From NCBI RefSeq assembly GCF_013348785.1, contig NZ_CP054691.1:372001-436000 (forward strand): a DNA stretch of 64,000 nt, written 5' to 3'. This document shows positions 31,799-41,684 of this stretch, piece by piece. Under the pieces are notes generated by a model. It was given only the letters and a program-made list of their open reading frames with translations. It was not told the DNA's origin and ran no database searches. The stretch comes from Gordonia sp. X0973. Its GTDB lineage: Bacteria > Actinomycetota > Actinomycetes > Mycobacteriales > Mycobacteriaceae. A program made the translations under genes and the position numbers. How positions within the stretch are numbered: position 1 is the first letter of the stretch; the number at the start of each line of letters is the position of its first letter.

Positions 31799-33916
31799 AT
31801 GACGGACCGCTCCAAGGGAGATCAGACCGTATCGGAGACCGCGCATTCCGCGATCTACCTGGCCTCGGCCGAGGGGGAGACCGGTAAGTCGACGATCGCG
31901 CTGGGGTTATTGGCACTGCTCTCGGCGACCGGCGGTCGGATCGGCGTCTTCCGGCCGATCAGCCGGACCCACGACGGCAAGGATGACTACATCCTCGAGC
32001 TGCTGCTGGCCCACGACTCCGTCGGTCTGGACTATGCGGACTGCATCGGCGTGACCTACGACCAGGTGCACGCCGACCCCGACGGAGCTCTGGCCACGAT
32101 CGTCGATCGTTTCCACGCGGTTCAGGAACAGTGCGACACGGTGCTCGTCGTCGGGTCGGATTACACCGATGTGGGCAACCCATCGGAACTCTCCTACAAC
32201 GCGCGCATCGCGGCCAACCTCGCGAGTCCGATAGTGCTCGCATTGCGCGCCAACGACCGCTCGCCGCAGGATGTGCGGGGGATGGCCGAGCACGCCCTTG
32301 CCGAGATCAGCGCGGCCCATGCGACGGCGGTCGCGGTCATCGTCAACCGGGTGACGCCGCGCATGCAGGCGGCGACGCGGGAGGCACTCGACGGGATCGG
32401 CCCGGGAGTCTGGGTGCTGCCCGAGGACCCGGTGCTGAGCGCGCCGACGATGGCCGAGCTGTCCGAGGCGCTGCACGGGCACCTCTACAGCGGCGACGAG
32501 GAGCTGCTCGACCGCGAGGCCCTGCACATGATGGTCGGCGGCATGACGGCCGAGCACTGCCTTGAACGCCTCGAAGAGGGCATGGTGGTGATCGCCCCGG
32601 CCGACCGTTCCGACGTGCTGCTGGCGCTGGTCAACGCGAACTCCGCCCAGGGATTCCCCAAGCTGGCCGGCCTGATCCTCAACGGCGGTCTCAAGCCGCA
32701 CCCGATGATCGACGCCCTGGTGCGCGGGCTCAATCCGACGCTGCCGATCATCTGCTGCGAGCAGAGCACCTATGAGACGGCGCGCATCGCGTCGCACACC
32801 CGCGGCAAGATGGCCAACCAGTCGGTGCGCAAGGTCGAGACCTCGCTGGCGCTGATGGAGGACCACATCGACCCGAACAAGCTGATGGCGGATCTGAACC
32901 TCGCGATCCCCGAGGTGGTCACCCCGCAGATGTTCGAGTACCAACTCGCGGCCCGCGCCAAAGCCGACCTGCGCCACATCGTGCTGCCCGAGGGGGAGGA
33001 GCCGCGCATCCTGCGCGCAGCCGCCCAACTCGTCGCGCGTGGCGTCGCACGGCTCACTCTCCTCGGCGACGCGGAGAAGGTCGACGCGCAGATCGCCGAA
33101 CTCGGCGTCTCCCTGCCCGAGGTCGACATCATCAACCCGTTCGATTCCGAGCTCACCGAGAGGTTCGCGGTCGAGTACGCCGAACTGCGCAAACACAAGA
33201 ACGTGGCGCTCGACCGGGCGCGCGATCTGATGCGCGACGTTTCGTACTTCGGCACGATGATGGTGCATGACGGCCTCGCCGACGGCATGGTGTCGGGTTC
33301 GGTGCACACCACGGCCCACACCATTCGGCCGGCCTTCGAGATCATCAAGACCAAGCCGGGCGTCGACACCGTTTCCAGCGTCTTCTTCATGTGCCTGGCC
33401 GACCGCGTGCTGACCTACGGCGACTGCGCGGTGGTACCCGATCCGACGGCCGAACAGCTCGCCGACATCGCGATCTCGTCGGCGGAGACGGCCGCGGCCT
33501 TCGGCATCGTGCCGCGGGTCGCGCTGCTCTCCTACTCCACCGGCGAATCCGGCTCGGGCGCGGAGGTCGACAAGGTGCGCAGCGCGACGGCGATCGTGCG
33601 CGAGCGGAAGCCGGACCTGTTGGTGGAGGGGCCGATCCAATACGACGCGGCAGTGGAGCCGAGCGTCGCCATGACGAAGATGCCCGATTCGCCGGTCGCC
33701 GGGCAGGCGACGGTGCTGATCTTCCCCGACCTCAACACCGGCAACAACACCTACAAGGCGGTGCAGCGCAGCGCCGGGGCCATCGCCATCGGCCCGGTGC
33801 TGCAGGGCCTCAACAAGCCGATCAACGACCTGTCGCGCGGCGCGCTCGTCGCCGACATCGTCAACACCGTCGCGATCACCGCCATCCAGGCGCAGACGAC
33901 GGAGACGGCGAAGTGA
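31799..33916 (+). CDS. pta: Phosphate acetyltransferase, long (two-domain) form
   Basis: A 705-residue enzyme converting acetyl-CoA and phosphate to acetyl phosphate. The N-terminal half has a P-loop BioD-like domain (ASAEGETGKSTIALG, near residues 23-37) and a DRTGG-type regulatory domain. The C-terminal 330 residues are the catalytic domain, with VLPEGEEPRILRAA, DGLADGMVSGSVHTTAHTIR, LSYSTGESGSG and FPDLNTGNNTYKAVQR. This is the long Pta of actinobacteria and enterobacteria, where the N-terminus mediates oligomerisation and metabolite control. It shares GTGA with ackA, so both are made together. Confidence 0.95.
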   Translation: MTDRSKGDQTVSETAHSAIYLASAEGETGKSTIALGLLALLSATGGRIGVFRPISRTHDGKDDYILELLLAHDSVGLDYADCIGVTYDQVHADPDGALATIVDRFHAVQEQCDTVLVVGSDYTDVGNPSELSYNARIAANLASPIVLALRANDRSPQDVRGMAEHALAEISAAHATAVAVIVNRVTPRMQAATREALDGIGPGVWVLPEDPVLSAPTMAELSEALHGHLYSGDEELLDREALHMMVGGMTAEHCLERLEEGMVVIAPADRSDVLLALVNANSAQGFPKLAGLILNGGLKPHPMIDALVRGLNPTLPIICCEQSTYETARIASHTRGKMANQSVRKVETSLALMEDHIDPNKLMADLNLAIPEVVTPQMFEYQLAARAKADLRHIVLPEGEEPRILRAAAQLVARGVARLTLLGDAEKVDAQIAELGVSLPEVDIINPFDSELTERFAVEYAELRKHKNVALDRARDLMRDVSYFGTMMVHDGLADGMVSGSVHTTAHTIRPAFEIIKTKPGVDTVSSVFFMCLADRVLTYGDCAVVPDPTAEQLADIAISSAETAAAFGIVPRVALLSYSTGESGSGAEVDKVRSATAIVRERKPDLLVEGPIQYDAAVEPSVAMTKMPDSPVAGQATVLIFPDLNTGNNTYKAVQRSAGAIAIGPVLQGLNKPINDLSRGALVADIVNTVAITAIQAQTTETAK

Positions 33917-35109
33917 GCGCGCCCCTGGTCCTCGTCATCAACGCCGGCTCGTCGTCGTTGAAATACCAACTGCTGGAACCGGATTCGGGCGAGGTGACCG
34001 CCGACGGGCTCATCGAGCGGATCGGCGAGCCGGTCTCGGTGATCACCCACGAGCAGGGCGGATCGGAGACGGTCGAGGAACTGTCGCTGCCCGATCACGG
34101 GGCCGCGATCGCCAAGGCGCTGGAGCTCTTCGCCGCCAAGGGCACCGACCTTGCGCAGGTCGACCTGTGCGCCGTCGGTCATCGGGTGGTCCACGGCGGG
34201 CGGTCGCTGTACGAGCCGACGCTGATCGACCAGCACGTCATCGACGAGATCGAGCGCGTCTCCCCGCTGGCCCCGCTGCACAATCCGCCGAACCTCGTCG
34301 GCATCGAGGCGGCCCAGGCGCTGTTCCCCGACGTGCCGCAGGTCGCGGTGTTCGACACCGGTTTCTTCCACGGGCTGCCCGACAAGTCGGCGCTGTACGC
34401 GATCGACCGCGAGGTCTCGGAGAAATACGCGCTGCGCCGCTACGGGTTCCACGGGACGAGCCACGACTATGTCTCGCACCGGGCCGCGGAATTCCTCGGC
34501 CGCGACTACGCGTCGACGAACCAGATCGTCGCCCATCTGGGCAATGGTGCGTCGATGTCGGCGATCCGAGACGGGAGGCCCGTCGACACGACGATGGGTC
34601 TCACCCCGCTCGAAGGCCTCGTCATGGGTACCCGCTGCGGCGACATCGATCCCGGCCTGCTGCTCCACCTGAACCGGGTCGTCGGCCTCTCCGTCGACGA
34701 GATCGACCACCTGCTCAACAAGCAGTCGGGGTTGAAGGGACTGTGCGGGGAGAACGACTTCCGCTCGGTCACGCAGATGATCGAGGCCGGGAACGCGGAC
34801 GCCAAGACGGCCTACGACATCTACATCCACCGGCTGCGGCGCTACTTCGGCGCCTACCTCGTCGAACTGGGCCGCACCGACATCATCTCCTTCACCGCCG
34901 GGGTCGGGGAGAACGCGGCCGGCGTGCGCGCCGACTCGCTGGCCGGGTTGGAGGGCTTCGGCATCGCGATCGACCCGGAGCGCAACGCCGTGCGCGGTCA
35001 CGAGCCGCGCGTCATCTCCACCGACGACTCGCGCACCACCGTCCTCGTCGTGCCCACCAACGAAGAGCTGGCCATCGCCCGGCAGGCGAAGGCTTTGGTC
35101 GCGAGCTGA
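33913..35109 (+). CDS. ackA: Acetate kinase
   Basis: A 398-residue kinase that makes ATP and acetate from acetyl phosphate, reversibly. The start VINAGSSSLKYQL is the phosphate-binding signature. HRVVHGGRS, HNPPNLVGIEA, FDTGFFHGLP (catalytic Asp), RRYGFHGTSHDYV and HLGNGASM follow in the expected order. The GTG at 33913 overlaps the pta stop; the open frame reaching further upstream is antisense-like extension through pta. Full family length. Confidence 0.96.
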   Translation: MSAPLVLVINAGSSSLKYQLLEPDSGEVTADGLIERIGEPVSVITHEQGGSETVEELSLPDHGAAIAKALELFAAKGTDLAQVDLCAVGHRVVHGGRSLYEPTLIDQHVIDEIERVSPLAPLHNPPNLVGIEAAQALFPDVPQVAVFDTGFFHGLPDKSALYAIDREVSEKYALRRYGFHGTSHDYVSHRAAEFLGRDYASTNQIVAHLGNGASMSAIRDGRPVDTTMGLTPLEGLVMGTRCGDIDPGLLLHLNRVVGLSVDEIDHLLNKQSGLKGLCGENDFRSVTQMIEAGNADAKTAYDIYIHRLRRYFGAYLVELGRTDIISFTAGVGENAAGVRADSLAGLEGFGIAIDPERNAVRGHEPRVISTDDSRTTVLVVPTNEELAIARQAKALVAS

Positions 35110-35183
35110 TTGTCGAGAATCGCGGGACGGCTCCGTCTCAGGGGTGAGCGACCAGACCGGTCGCGAACCGAAGGGAGAATGTC

Positions 35184-35594
35184 ATGGCCAAATATCTGCT
35201 GCTCAAGCACTATCGCGGTGCGCCCGAGCCGGTGAACAACGTGCCGATGGGCCAGTGGACGCGCGACGAGGTCGACGCGCACGTCAAGTACATGGGTGAC
35301 TTCGCGCAGCGGTTGCGCGAGACCGGCGAATTCGTCTTCGAGCAGGCGCTGATGCCGACCGGCGAATGGGTGCGCTCGGGCGGCGAGGGCAAGCCGCCGG
35401 TCACCGACGGCCCGTTCGCGGAGACGAAGGATCTGATCGCCGGCTTCATGATCATCGACGTCGACTCGCATGAGCGCGCCCTCGAATTGGCCGGGGAACT
35501 GTCCGCGGCTCCGGGGGCAGGTGGCGAGCCGCTCGGCGAGTGGCTCGAACTGCGGCCCGAATTCGGGGAGATGCCCGCCGTCATCGACTGGTGA
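35184..35594 (+). CDS. YCII-related DGPF protein
   Basis: A 136-residue protein of the YCII/DGPF family with the family motif PPVTDGPFAETKDLIAGF (about residues 72-89), which names it. These proteins are typically encoded just before ECF42-type sigma factors in actinobacteria, and their exact role is unknown. The ATG at 35184 has AGGGAG 7 nt upstream. It overlaps the sigma factor by GTGA, so both are coupled. Confidence 0.88.
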   Translation: MAKYLLLKHYRGAPEPVNNVPMGQWTRDEVDAHVKYMGDFAQRLRETGEFVFEQALMPTGEWVRSGGEGKPPVTDGPFAETKDLIAGFMIIDVDSHERALELAGELSAAPGAGGEPLGEWLELRPEFGEMPAVIDW

Positions 35595-36742
35595 ACGCGA
35601 TGAGCCCGATCGACGCGGCGGGGATGCGTGAACTCGTCCCCGCCGTGTTGGCGGCACTCGTCGGCCGCGGCGCCGATTTCGCCACCGCCGAAGACGCGGT
35701 GCAGGAGGCGTTGATCAAGGCGATCGAGACGTGGCCGACGGGTCCGCCCGACGATCCCAAGGCGTGGCTGATCACCGCCGCCTGGCGTCGATTCGTCGAC
35801 GTGGCCCGGTCGGAGGCCGCGCGGCGCGAACGCGAGAACCGCTACGTCGACGAACCGCCCGCCGGGCCCGCCGCCGGTGTCGACGACACCCTGGCGCTGT
35901 ATTTCCTGTGTGCCCACCCGGACCTGCCGCCCTCCTCGGCGGTGGCGCTGACGTTGCGCGCCGTCGGCGGTTTGACGACGAAGCAGATCGCGCAGGCATT
36001 CCTGGTGCCGGAATCGACGATGGCGCAACGGATTTCGCGGGCCAAACGCACGGTCGGCGGAGTCGGTATCGATCAGCCGGGCGACCTCTCGACGGTGCTG
36101 CGCGTGCTCTACCTCGTGTTCAACGAGGGCTATACGGGCGACGTGGATCTGGCCGCGGAGGCGATTCGGCTGGCGCGGCAGGTCGTCGCCGTCACCGACG
36201 ACCCGGAGGCATCCGGTCTGCTCGCCCTGTTCCTGCTCCACGATGCCCGACGCCCGGCGCGCATGACCGACGACGGTTCCCTCATCCCGCTCGCCGAACA
36301 GGACCGGAGCCGGTGGCGGACCGATCTGATCGTCGAAGGTGTCGCTGTGCTGCGGGCGGCGCTGGCCCGTGACCGCCTCGGCGAGTACCAGGCGCAGGCG
36401 GCGATCGCCGCGCTGCACGCCGACGCCCCGCGTGCCGAGGAGACCGACTGGGTGCAGATCGTCGAGTGGTACGACGAGTTGGTCGCGGTGACCGCCAGCC
36501 CGGTCGCCCGGCTCAATCGGGCGGTCGCCGTGGGGGAGGCCGACGGCCCGCGCGCGGGTCTGGCCGCTCTCGCCGACCTCGACCCGGCATTGCCCCGGCA
36601 TACCGCCGCGCGTGCCTACTTCCACGAGAAGGCGGGGGAGATAGAACTTGCGGCTGCGCTATACGCCGAGGCCGCCGAGCTGGCCGACAACCGTGCCGAG
36701 CGCGATCATCTCCTGCGGAAGGCCGCGCAGCTGAACTCCTGA
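35591..36742 (+). CDS. ECF42-type RNA polymerase sigma factor with TPR-like extension
   Basis: A 383-residue protein, about twice a standard ECF sigma factor. The first 180 residues hold sigma-2 (FATAEDAVQEALIKAIETWP, then AWLITAAWRRFVD) and sigma-4 (LTTKQIAQAFLVPESTMAQR). The remaining 200 are helical and TPR-like (NEGYTGDVDLAAEAIRLARQ; EWYDELVAVTASPVARLNRA), which is the hallmark of ECF42. No anti-sigma gene is nearby; in ECF42 the extension itself is thought to regulate activity. The start could be the GTG overlapping the DGPF stop or the ATG at 35600. Confidence 0.87.
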   Translation: MNAMSPIDAAGMRELVPAVLAALVGRGADFATAEDAVQEALIKAIETWPTGPPDDPKAWLITAAWRRFVDVARSEAARRERENRYVDEPPAGPAAGVDDTLALYFLCAHPDLPPSSAVALTLRAVGGLTTKQIAQAFLVPESTMAQRISRAKRTVGGVGIDQPGDLSTVLRVLYLVFNEGYTGDVDLAAEAIRLARQVVAVTDDPEASGLLALFLLHDARRPARMTDDGSLIPLAEQDRSRWRTDLIVEGVAVLRAALARDRLGEYQAQAAIAALHADAPRAEETDWVQIVEWYDELVAVTASPVARLNRAVAVGEADGPRAGLAALADLDPALPRHTAARAYFHEKAGEIELAAALYAEAAELADNRAERDHLLRKAAQLNS

Positions 36743-36749
36743 CGACATC

Positions 36750-36811
36750 TCCAACACGGCACCTGAAGGTCCAACACCGTTCAGTGTTGGACCTTCAGGT
36801 GCGGTGTTGGA
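36750..36811. terminator. 28-bp near-perfect hairpin between convergent genes
   Basis: Arms 36750-36777 and 36784-36811 pair over 28 bp with one mismatch, around the loop CGTTCA. Each arm contains TCCAACAC twice. It lies between the converging sigma factor and pknG ends and can act as a two-way transcription stop, though there is no T tract. Its length and internal repetition are unusual for a plain terminator. Confidence 0.7.
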
Positions 36812-36820
36812 AACAGCGGA

Positions 36821-39223
36821 TCAGAACCAGGTGGCCGGCCGCACGTAATTGGCCAGGTCGACGAGCTGGAAGCGGTGGGCCCGGTTGTCACGGGTGACCC
36901 GGGCCAATTCGCGCAGGGTGGCCTCGGTGCCGCTGCGCAGACCGAACTCGGTGAACGGGTAGCCCAGCAGGGCCGGGTATTCGTCGTCGTCGGGGTCGTT
37001 CTCCATCACCCAGCCCAGCGCGGTGCCGAGCACGATGAGCTGCAGCCGGGGTTTGCGCGGCTCCGCGTCGGGGATCTGTTGCAGCCGCCCGGCGGCCTCG
37101 GCGATCTGGGCGGGGGTGATCTCCGAGATCGGCCGACCGCGGACCAAGGCGAGGACCGCGGTCTCGCGCGCGGTGTTGTAGTGGCGACTCGTCGACGGCA
37201 CCTCGTCGAGGCCGACGATGGCATCGGCCACGTCGTCGTAGGCGAGGTGGATGCGGGCGAGGCCAAAGGCCGCGGTGATGATCGTGTGATCGGTGAACCA
37301 CAGGTCCTGGTAGTGGTGCCTGGCGATCTCGTACCAGTGCTGCACCTGCTCGTCGATGGGCTCCGGCTCGCCGGACTCGTCGGCCAGCCAGCGGCCGATG
37401 AGTTCGGCCGTCCCCGCGACGGCTAGCTTCGGTCCGATCTCACCGGGCATCGCCTCGAGCGTCTCGTTGAAGCGCTCGTAGGCCAGGTCGGGTTCGTCGT
37501 TGCGCAGCGCGCAGATACCCAGGTACCACTCGATGCGCCAATTGTGGCCGTAGTGCCGGTCGGCGGCGCGCAGCACGCCCAGGGCGGTGTCCACGTCGTC
37601 CAACTCGAGATAGGCGCGCGCCTCGGCCAGCTCGATCTCCAACGACAGGTGCTTGGTGGGGGCTTCGCCGCTGGCGCCGGAGTCGGCGACGGTCACGAAG
37701 CCGTCGGCGCGGTGCGCGTTGATCGAATCGAGGATCTGACGCGGATCCGACAGTGCGGCGCTGCTGATCACGCGTGCGGCCGGATCGGTCGGATCGAGCA
37801 GTGGAACCGGCAGGGCGGCGGCGATGTCGGCCGGGTCGTAGAACGACGTCTGGTCGGGGTCGAAGAAGGCGTCGACGGGACCGAGGAGCAGCTCCGTGCC
37901 GAAGGTCGTGCGCGGCGGGGTGAACACCGTCGACATCGCCGGGCGCGGCACGCCGGTGTGGACGGCGACGGTCTCGCGCAGCACGTTGAGGACCTGGGTG
38001 GTCATCTCCGCGGTGCTGGCGAAGCGCTCGTCTGGATTGGTCGCGGTGGCGCGGGCCAGCAACAGGTGGAAGGAGGGGTTCTCCCGGAACAGCGGCACGT
38101 CGTCGACATCGGGCAGGCCGGGCAGGTATTGCCCGCCCTCCATCGGCAGGTCGACGGTGAGTGCTGCCAGGGTGCGGCCCAGGCTGTAGATGTCGGTGGC
38201 CACCTGCGGCCCGGTTTCGACGATCTCCGGCGCCTGGAAGCCGGGGGTGCCGTACAGCCGCCCGGAGCCACCGATGGGGGCGACCGCGCCCAGGTCGATC
38301 AGCGTCACGTCGGAGGCGCTGATCATGATGTTGTCCGGCTTCACGTCGTTGTAAACCAAGCCGACCGAATGGAGGTATCCGACGGCCGGCAGCACCTCCA
38401 GCAGGTAGGCCATCGCCTGTTCCGGGGAGAGCAGCGCGGGTGTGGTGGACCCCGTCTTCTCGGTGGTCAGCTGCTTGAGCGTCTGACCGCCGATGTACTC
38501 CATGACGATGTAGCCGATGCTGCGGTCGTCGGCGAGCCGGTGCTCCACGAAGTTGTAGATCTTGACGATGCCGGGGTGGCTGACCGAGGCGAGGAATTGG
38601 CGTTCGGCCATCGCAACGGCCTGCGCCGCCGAATCGCCGGAGTTGAGCAACCCCTTCAACACGACGGGGCGGTCGGAGACGTTGCGGTCGGTGGCCACGT
38701 AGATCCACCCCATGCCGCCGTGGGCGATGGCGCCGAGGATCTCGTACTGATCGGCCACGACGGTGCCGGGGGTGAGGCTGGGGACGAACGAGTAGCGGAC
38801 CCCGCAGTTGGGGCAGGTGCCGCTCAACGGTCCGGCGTGCGGACCGTCCGAGCGGGCCAGCGGCGTGCCGCAGTTCCAGCACTTGCGCTTGCGCTCGGGG
38901 ATCTGCGGATCCTTGAGCACCGCGTCGGCCGGCTCGGTGTCGACGATGCGCGGCAGATCGACCAACTCGCTGCCCAGTCGCCGGTCGTGGACCTGCGGGG
39001 CGCTGCGCTCGGGGACCAGGACCCGGCCGCGCGGCACCGGGAAGGTCGAGCGCGGCGTGACCGGGTGCGCCGACCGCGTGATCGGGGTCGCGGCGGTGGT
39101 GGTCGGGTCGATCAGGTCGTCGAGGGAGAGTGGGGCCGCCTGGGTCGCCTGCGTCTCGACCGGCAACGGTGTCGCCTGTGTCTGTGCCGGCCCATCCGGC
39201 GGATCGGAGTCGTGGAGTTCCAT
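36821..39223 (-). CDS. pknG: Serine/threonine protein kinase PknG
   Basis: An 800-residue soluble kinase that, in mycobacteria, phosphorylates GarA to control glutamate metabolism. The N-terminal third ends in a rubredoxin-like metal site, CWNCG … CPNCG (about residues 104-131). The kinase domain follows, with AHGGMGWIY (glycine loop), VVLKGL (ATP lysine), YNDVKPDN (catalytic loop without the usual HRD arginine, as in PknG) and LIDLGAV in the DFG position. The C-terminal 330 residues are TPR repeats. The ATG at 39223 was chosen because the longer frame runs through glnH. It lies 3 bp after glnH in the glnX-glnH-pknG operon. Confidence 0.95.
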   Translation of the reverse strand: MELHDSDPPDGPAQTQATPLPVETQATQAAPLSLDDLIDPTTTAATPITRSAHPVTPRSTFPVPRGRVLVPERSAPQVHDRRLGSELVDLPRIVDTEPADAVLKDPQIPERKRKCWNCGTPLARSDGPHAGPLSGTCPNCGVRYSFVPSLTPGTVVADQYEILGAIAHGGMGWIYVATDRNVSDRPVVLKGLLNSGDSAAQAVAMAERQFLASVSHPGIVKIYNFVEHRLADDRSIGYIVMEYIGGQTLKQLTTEKTGSTTPALLSPEQAMAYLLEVLPAVGYLHSVGLVYNDVKPDNIMISASDVTLIDLGAVAPIGGSGRLYGTPGFQAPEIVETGPQVATDIYSLGRTLAALTVDLPMEGGQYLPGLPDVDDVPLFRENPSFHLLLARATATNPDERFASTAEMTTQVLNVLRETVAVHTGVPRPAMSTVFTPPRTTFGTELLLGPVDAFFDPDQTSFYDPADIAAALPVPLLDPTDPAARVISSAALSDPRQILDSINAHRADGFVTVADSGASGEAPTKHLSLEIELAEARAYLELDDVDTALGVLRAADRHYGHNWRIEWYLGICALRNDEPDLAYERFNETLEAMPGEIGPKLAVAGTAELIGRWLADESGEPEPIDEQVQHWYEIARHHYQDLWFTDHTIITAAFGLARIHLAYDDVADAIVGLDEVPSTSRHYNTARETAVLALVRGRPISEITPAQIAEAAGRLQQIPDAEPRKPRLQLIVLGTALGWVMENDPDDDEYPALLGYPFTEFGLRSGTEATLRELARVTRDNRAHRFQLVDLANYVRPATWF

Positions 39224-39225
39224 GA

Positions 39226-40206
39226 TCAATCCCGATAGACCGGCTTGGGGAGGATGAGTTGCGAACCGAGGATCGACAGCCATTCGTCGGAGATCTCTCG
39301 CCAGCGACCCGACGACATGAGGTCCGCGAGCACGCCGTTGACGAAGCGGACGAGGTCGTCGCGACCCTTGCTGATGCCGATGCCGTAATACTCCTCGCCG
39401 AGGCTGGGCCCGACCAGGTGCAGCCACGGGTCCTGCGCCGCGAGCCCGGCGAGGATCGCGTCGTCGGTGGACACGGCGTCGACGGTGGCCTGCTGGAGCA
39501 GCACCAGGCAGTCGGCCCAGGTCGCGGTCTCCACCAGCGAGACGGTCGGCACGATCCGGCGCAGGCGTTGCGACGACGTCGCCCCGGTCGCCACGCACAC
39601 CCATTTCCCGGCGAGATCGGCGGCCGAGTTGATCGACGATCTGTTGACGGCCAGGATGCGTTGCGCCGCAACGTAGTACGGGGTGGAGAACTCGACGTGC
39701 TTGCGGCGCTCGCAGGTGATGCTCATGGTCTTGACGACCATGTCGACCTCGCGCTTCTCGAGCGCGGCGACCCGGTCGGCCGAGCGCATCACCCGGAACT
39801 CGATGCGGTTGGGATCGTTGAAGATGGCCCGGCTGATCTCGCGGGCCAGGTCGACGTCGAACCCGCGTAGATCGCCGGTGAGCGGATCGCGGAAGCTGAA
39901 CGGATTGGAACCGGTGTCGATGCCAACGATCAGTCGACCGCTCGTCGCGATCTCGGCCATCGGTGTGCGCGGCGGCATCTGGCCCGGCGGCGGGAGCGGG
40001 TTGGGGCTCAGACTGGCGAGTCGGTTGCAGTTGTCGGCATCGGATTCACCGGAGGTCTTGTCGCCGGGACGTTGGACCACGACGCCGGGCGGGGTCGGCA
40101 TGTTCACCGTCGTCAGCGGCGGGTTGCTGGGCGGCGCGGTGAACCGCACGCAGCCCGACGCGGTGAGCGACACCAGCGCCAGCGTGAGCAGGATGCGGGA
40201 CCTCAT
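39226..40206 (-). CDS. glnH: GlnH-type amino-acid-binding lipoprotein
   Basis: A 326-residue substrate-binding lipoprotein. A signal peptide ends in a lipobox, LTASGC (lipidated Cys near residue 19), then comes a proline-rich linker. The periplasmic-binding-protein fold has RLIVGIDTGSNPFSF, GDLRGFDVDLAREI and AVSTDDAILAGLA. In M. tuberculosis GlnH binds acidic amino acids and signals through GlnX to PknG rather than serving an ABC transporter; no permease or ATPase gene is present here either. The ATG at 40206 shares ATGA with the glnX stop. Confidence 0.92.
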   Translation of the reverse strand: MRSRILLTLALVSLTASGCVRFTAPPSNPPLTTVNMPTPPGVVVQRPGDKTSGESDADNCNRLASLSPNPLPPPGQMPPRTPMAEIATSGRLIVGIDTGSNPFSFRDPLTGDLRGFDVDLAREISRAIFNDPNRIEFRVMRSADRVAALEKREVDMVVKTMSITCERRKHVEFSTPYYVAAQRILAVNRSSINSAADLAGKWVCVATGATSSQRLRRIVPTVSLVETATWADCLVLLQQATVDAVSTDDAILAGLAAQDPWLHLVGPSLGEEYYGIGISKGRDDLVRFVNGVLADLMSSGRWREISDEWLSILGSQLILPKPVYRD

Positions 40207-41684
40207 CGGTACTCCCGGATCCGGTCGTACATGCCGACGGGCACGGCGACCGCGGCGATGACGGCCAGGACGGCGATCCCGGAACTGCTGAAGGCCAACA
40301 GACGGCCCGCGGTGTAGATGTTGTCGCGGAAAGCGCTGCGCGCCTTGGTGATCGACCGAACAATCGCGCTGTCGACGTCGGCGTAGTACGTCGCCGCCGA
40401 CGTCGGGCCGGTGCCGACGGTGAGGTCGCGAGCGCCGAGGTAGTCGCCGGCGGCCAGGCGTTTGCCGATGTCCCGGTCGGTGGTCTGCCATTCGACGAGG
40501 GTCTGCCGCGCGCTGTTGATGTCGCCGATCGGCAGCGCCTTGTTGCGGCCGGACTCGTAATCGTCGGCGAGCTTGTTGAGGACTTCGGCGACCCCCCTCG
40601 TCGCATCGGTGAAGTTGTCGTTGAGGGCGGTTTGGTCGCGGCGCACCAGGGACAGCGTTTGCGCCGACCTGGCCTGCTGCAGGCTGATTCGTGCCGACGT
40701 GAGGGCGTGCAGCGGGTCGGCGCCCTCCACACGCGCGGTGTTGGTCGACGCGACGGACGTCAGCCCCGCGATGAGCAGCCATACCGTGCCGGCGCTCATC
40801 GCCACGAGGCTGACGAGGATCCCGAGGTTGAGGCGCCGCCGCGTCCGTCGTTCCAGGAAACGCGCGGCCGCGACGAGGGCGGCGATCATGGCGAACAGGG
40901 TGCCGTAGACCAGATAGGGCGGGCGGGTCAGCACCTGCTGGGGTTGGGCGATGGCCGAGGTGCGCTGCTCGTAGATACGTTGGGCGGCGGGCAGCAACGT
41001 CTCCTGCATCAGCCCGCTCGCCTCGTTGAGGTAGGCCGAACCCACCGGATTGCCCAGCCTGTTGTTGGCGCGGGCGGTCTCCACCAGGCCGGTGTAGACG
41101 GGCAGGTTCACCGTCAGCGCAACCAGGTCGTTGTGGACCGGGTCGTCGGAGGCGCTGAGCGGCCCGCCCTCCTCGTCGGGGCTGTTGGCCGCGGTGATCA
41201 GGGCGGCCGACGCGCTCGCGATGGCGTCGGAATAGCGCTTGCGCAGCTCGACCGGCTCGAGGCCGCCGGAGATGAATGCCGAGTTCGCCGATGCGTCGGC
41301 GATGGACAGGGAGCTGAATAAGACCTGCGACGATTCTGCGATCGGCTCGGCGCGCGAGATCAACTGCTGCAACGTGTGGGTGCGACCGTTCAACGTGACC
41401 GACGCGTACCAGCCGGTGGCCAGACAGCCCAGGAACAGCGCGATGGTGATGAGGAAGAGTTTGCCCGGCGTCGATGCCCCGAAGGCGCGCATCGTGGCCA
41501 CCGGTGACTGTGCCCGCATCCGCGCCGAGACGAGCAGTTCCCGACGGTCGGCCAGAGCCCGCCGGAGCTGCGGCGTTGTCGACCGCCGCCCGGCGGTGTC
41601 GGCAATCGCCTCGGGCGTCGACCGGCCGGTGCGGACGCCCAATCCGGTGAATGACAAACGCGCTGGCGATGCGTCGGATTTCAC
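40203..41684 (-). CDS. glnX: GlnX-like membrane sensor of the PknG pathway
   Basis: A 493-residue membrane protein with about four hydrophobic helices (near residues 75-95, 260-280, 290-315 and 460-480). They enclose two helical extracytoplasmic domains (about 97-255 and 320-455), like a receptor with two sensing bundles. In mycobacteria this protein links GlnH, on the outside, to PknG, inside. The cytoplasmic N-terminus is charged, with no catalytic domain visible. Start GTG at 41684 has GGAG about 8 nt upstream. First gene of glnX-glnH-pknG. Confidence 0.88.
   Translation of the reverse strand: MKSDASPARLSFTGLGVRTGRSTPEAIADTAGRRSTTPQLRRALADRRELLVSARMRAQSPVATMRAFGASTPGKLFLITIALFLGCLATGWYASVTLNGRTHTLQQLISRAEPIAESSQVLFSSLSIADASANSAFISGGLEPVELRKRYSDAIASASAALITAANSPDEEGGPLSASDDPVHNDLVALTVNLPVYTGLVETARANNRLGNPVGSAYLNEASGLMQETLLPAAQRIYEQRTSAIAQPQQVLTRPPYLVYGTLFAMIAALVAAARFLERRTRRRLNLGILVSLVAMSAGTVWLLIAGLTSVASTNTARVEGADPLHALTSARISLQQARSAQTLSLVRRDQTALNDNFTDATRGVAEVLNKLADDYESGRNKALPIGDINSARQTLVEWQTTDRDIGKRLAAGDYLGARDLTVGTGPTSAATYYADVDSAIVRSITKARSAFRDNIYTAGRLLAFSSSGIAVLAVIAAVAVPVGMYDRIREYR

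Noticed and set aside
31907..33640. 577-residue minus-strand frame opposite pta
   Set aside because: Histidine/arginine-rich mirror of a well-recognised gene.
36750..36811. A CRISPR-like repeat
   Set aside because: The TCCAACAC copies are parts of one hairpin and there are no regularly spaced repeats or spacers; no CRISPR array was seen anywhere in the window.
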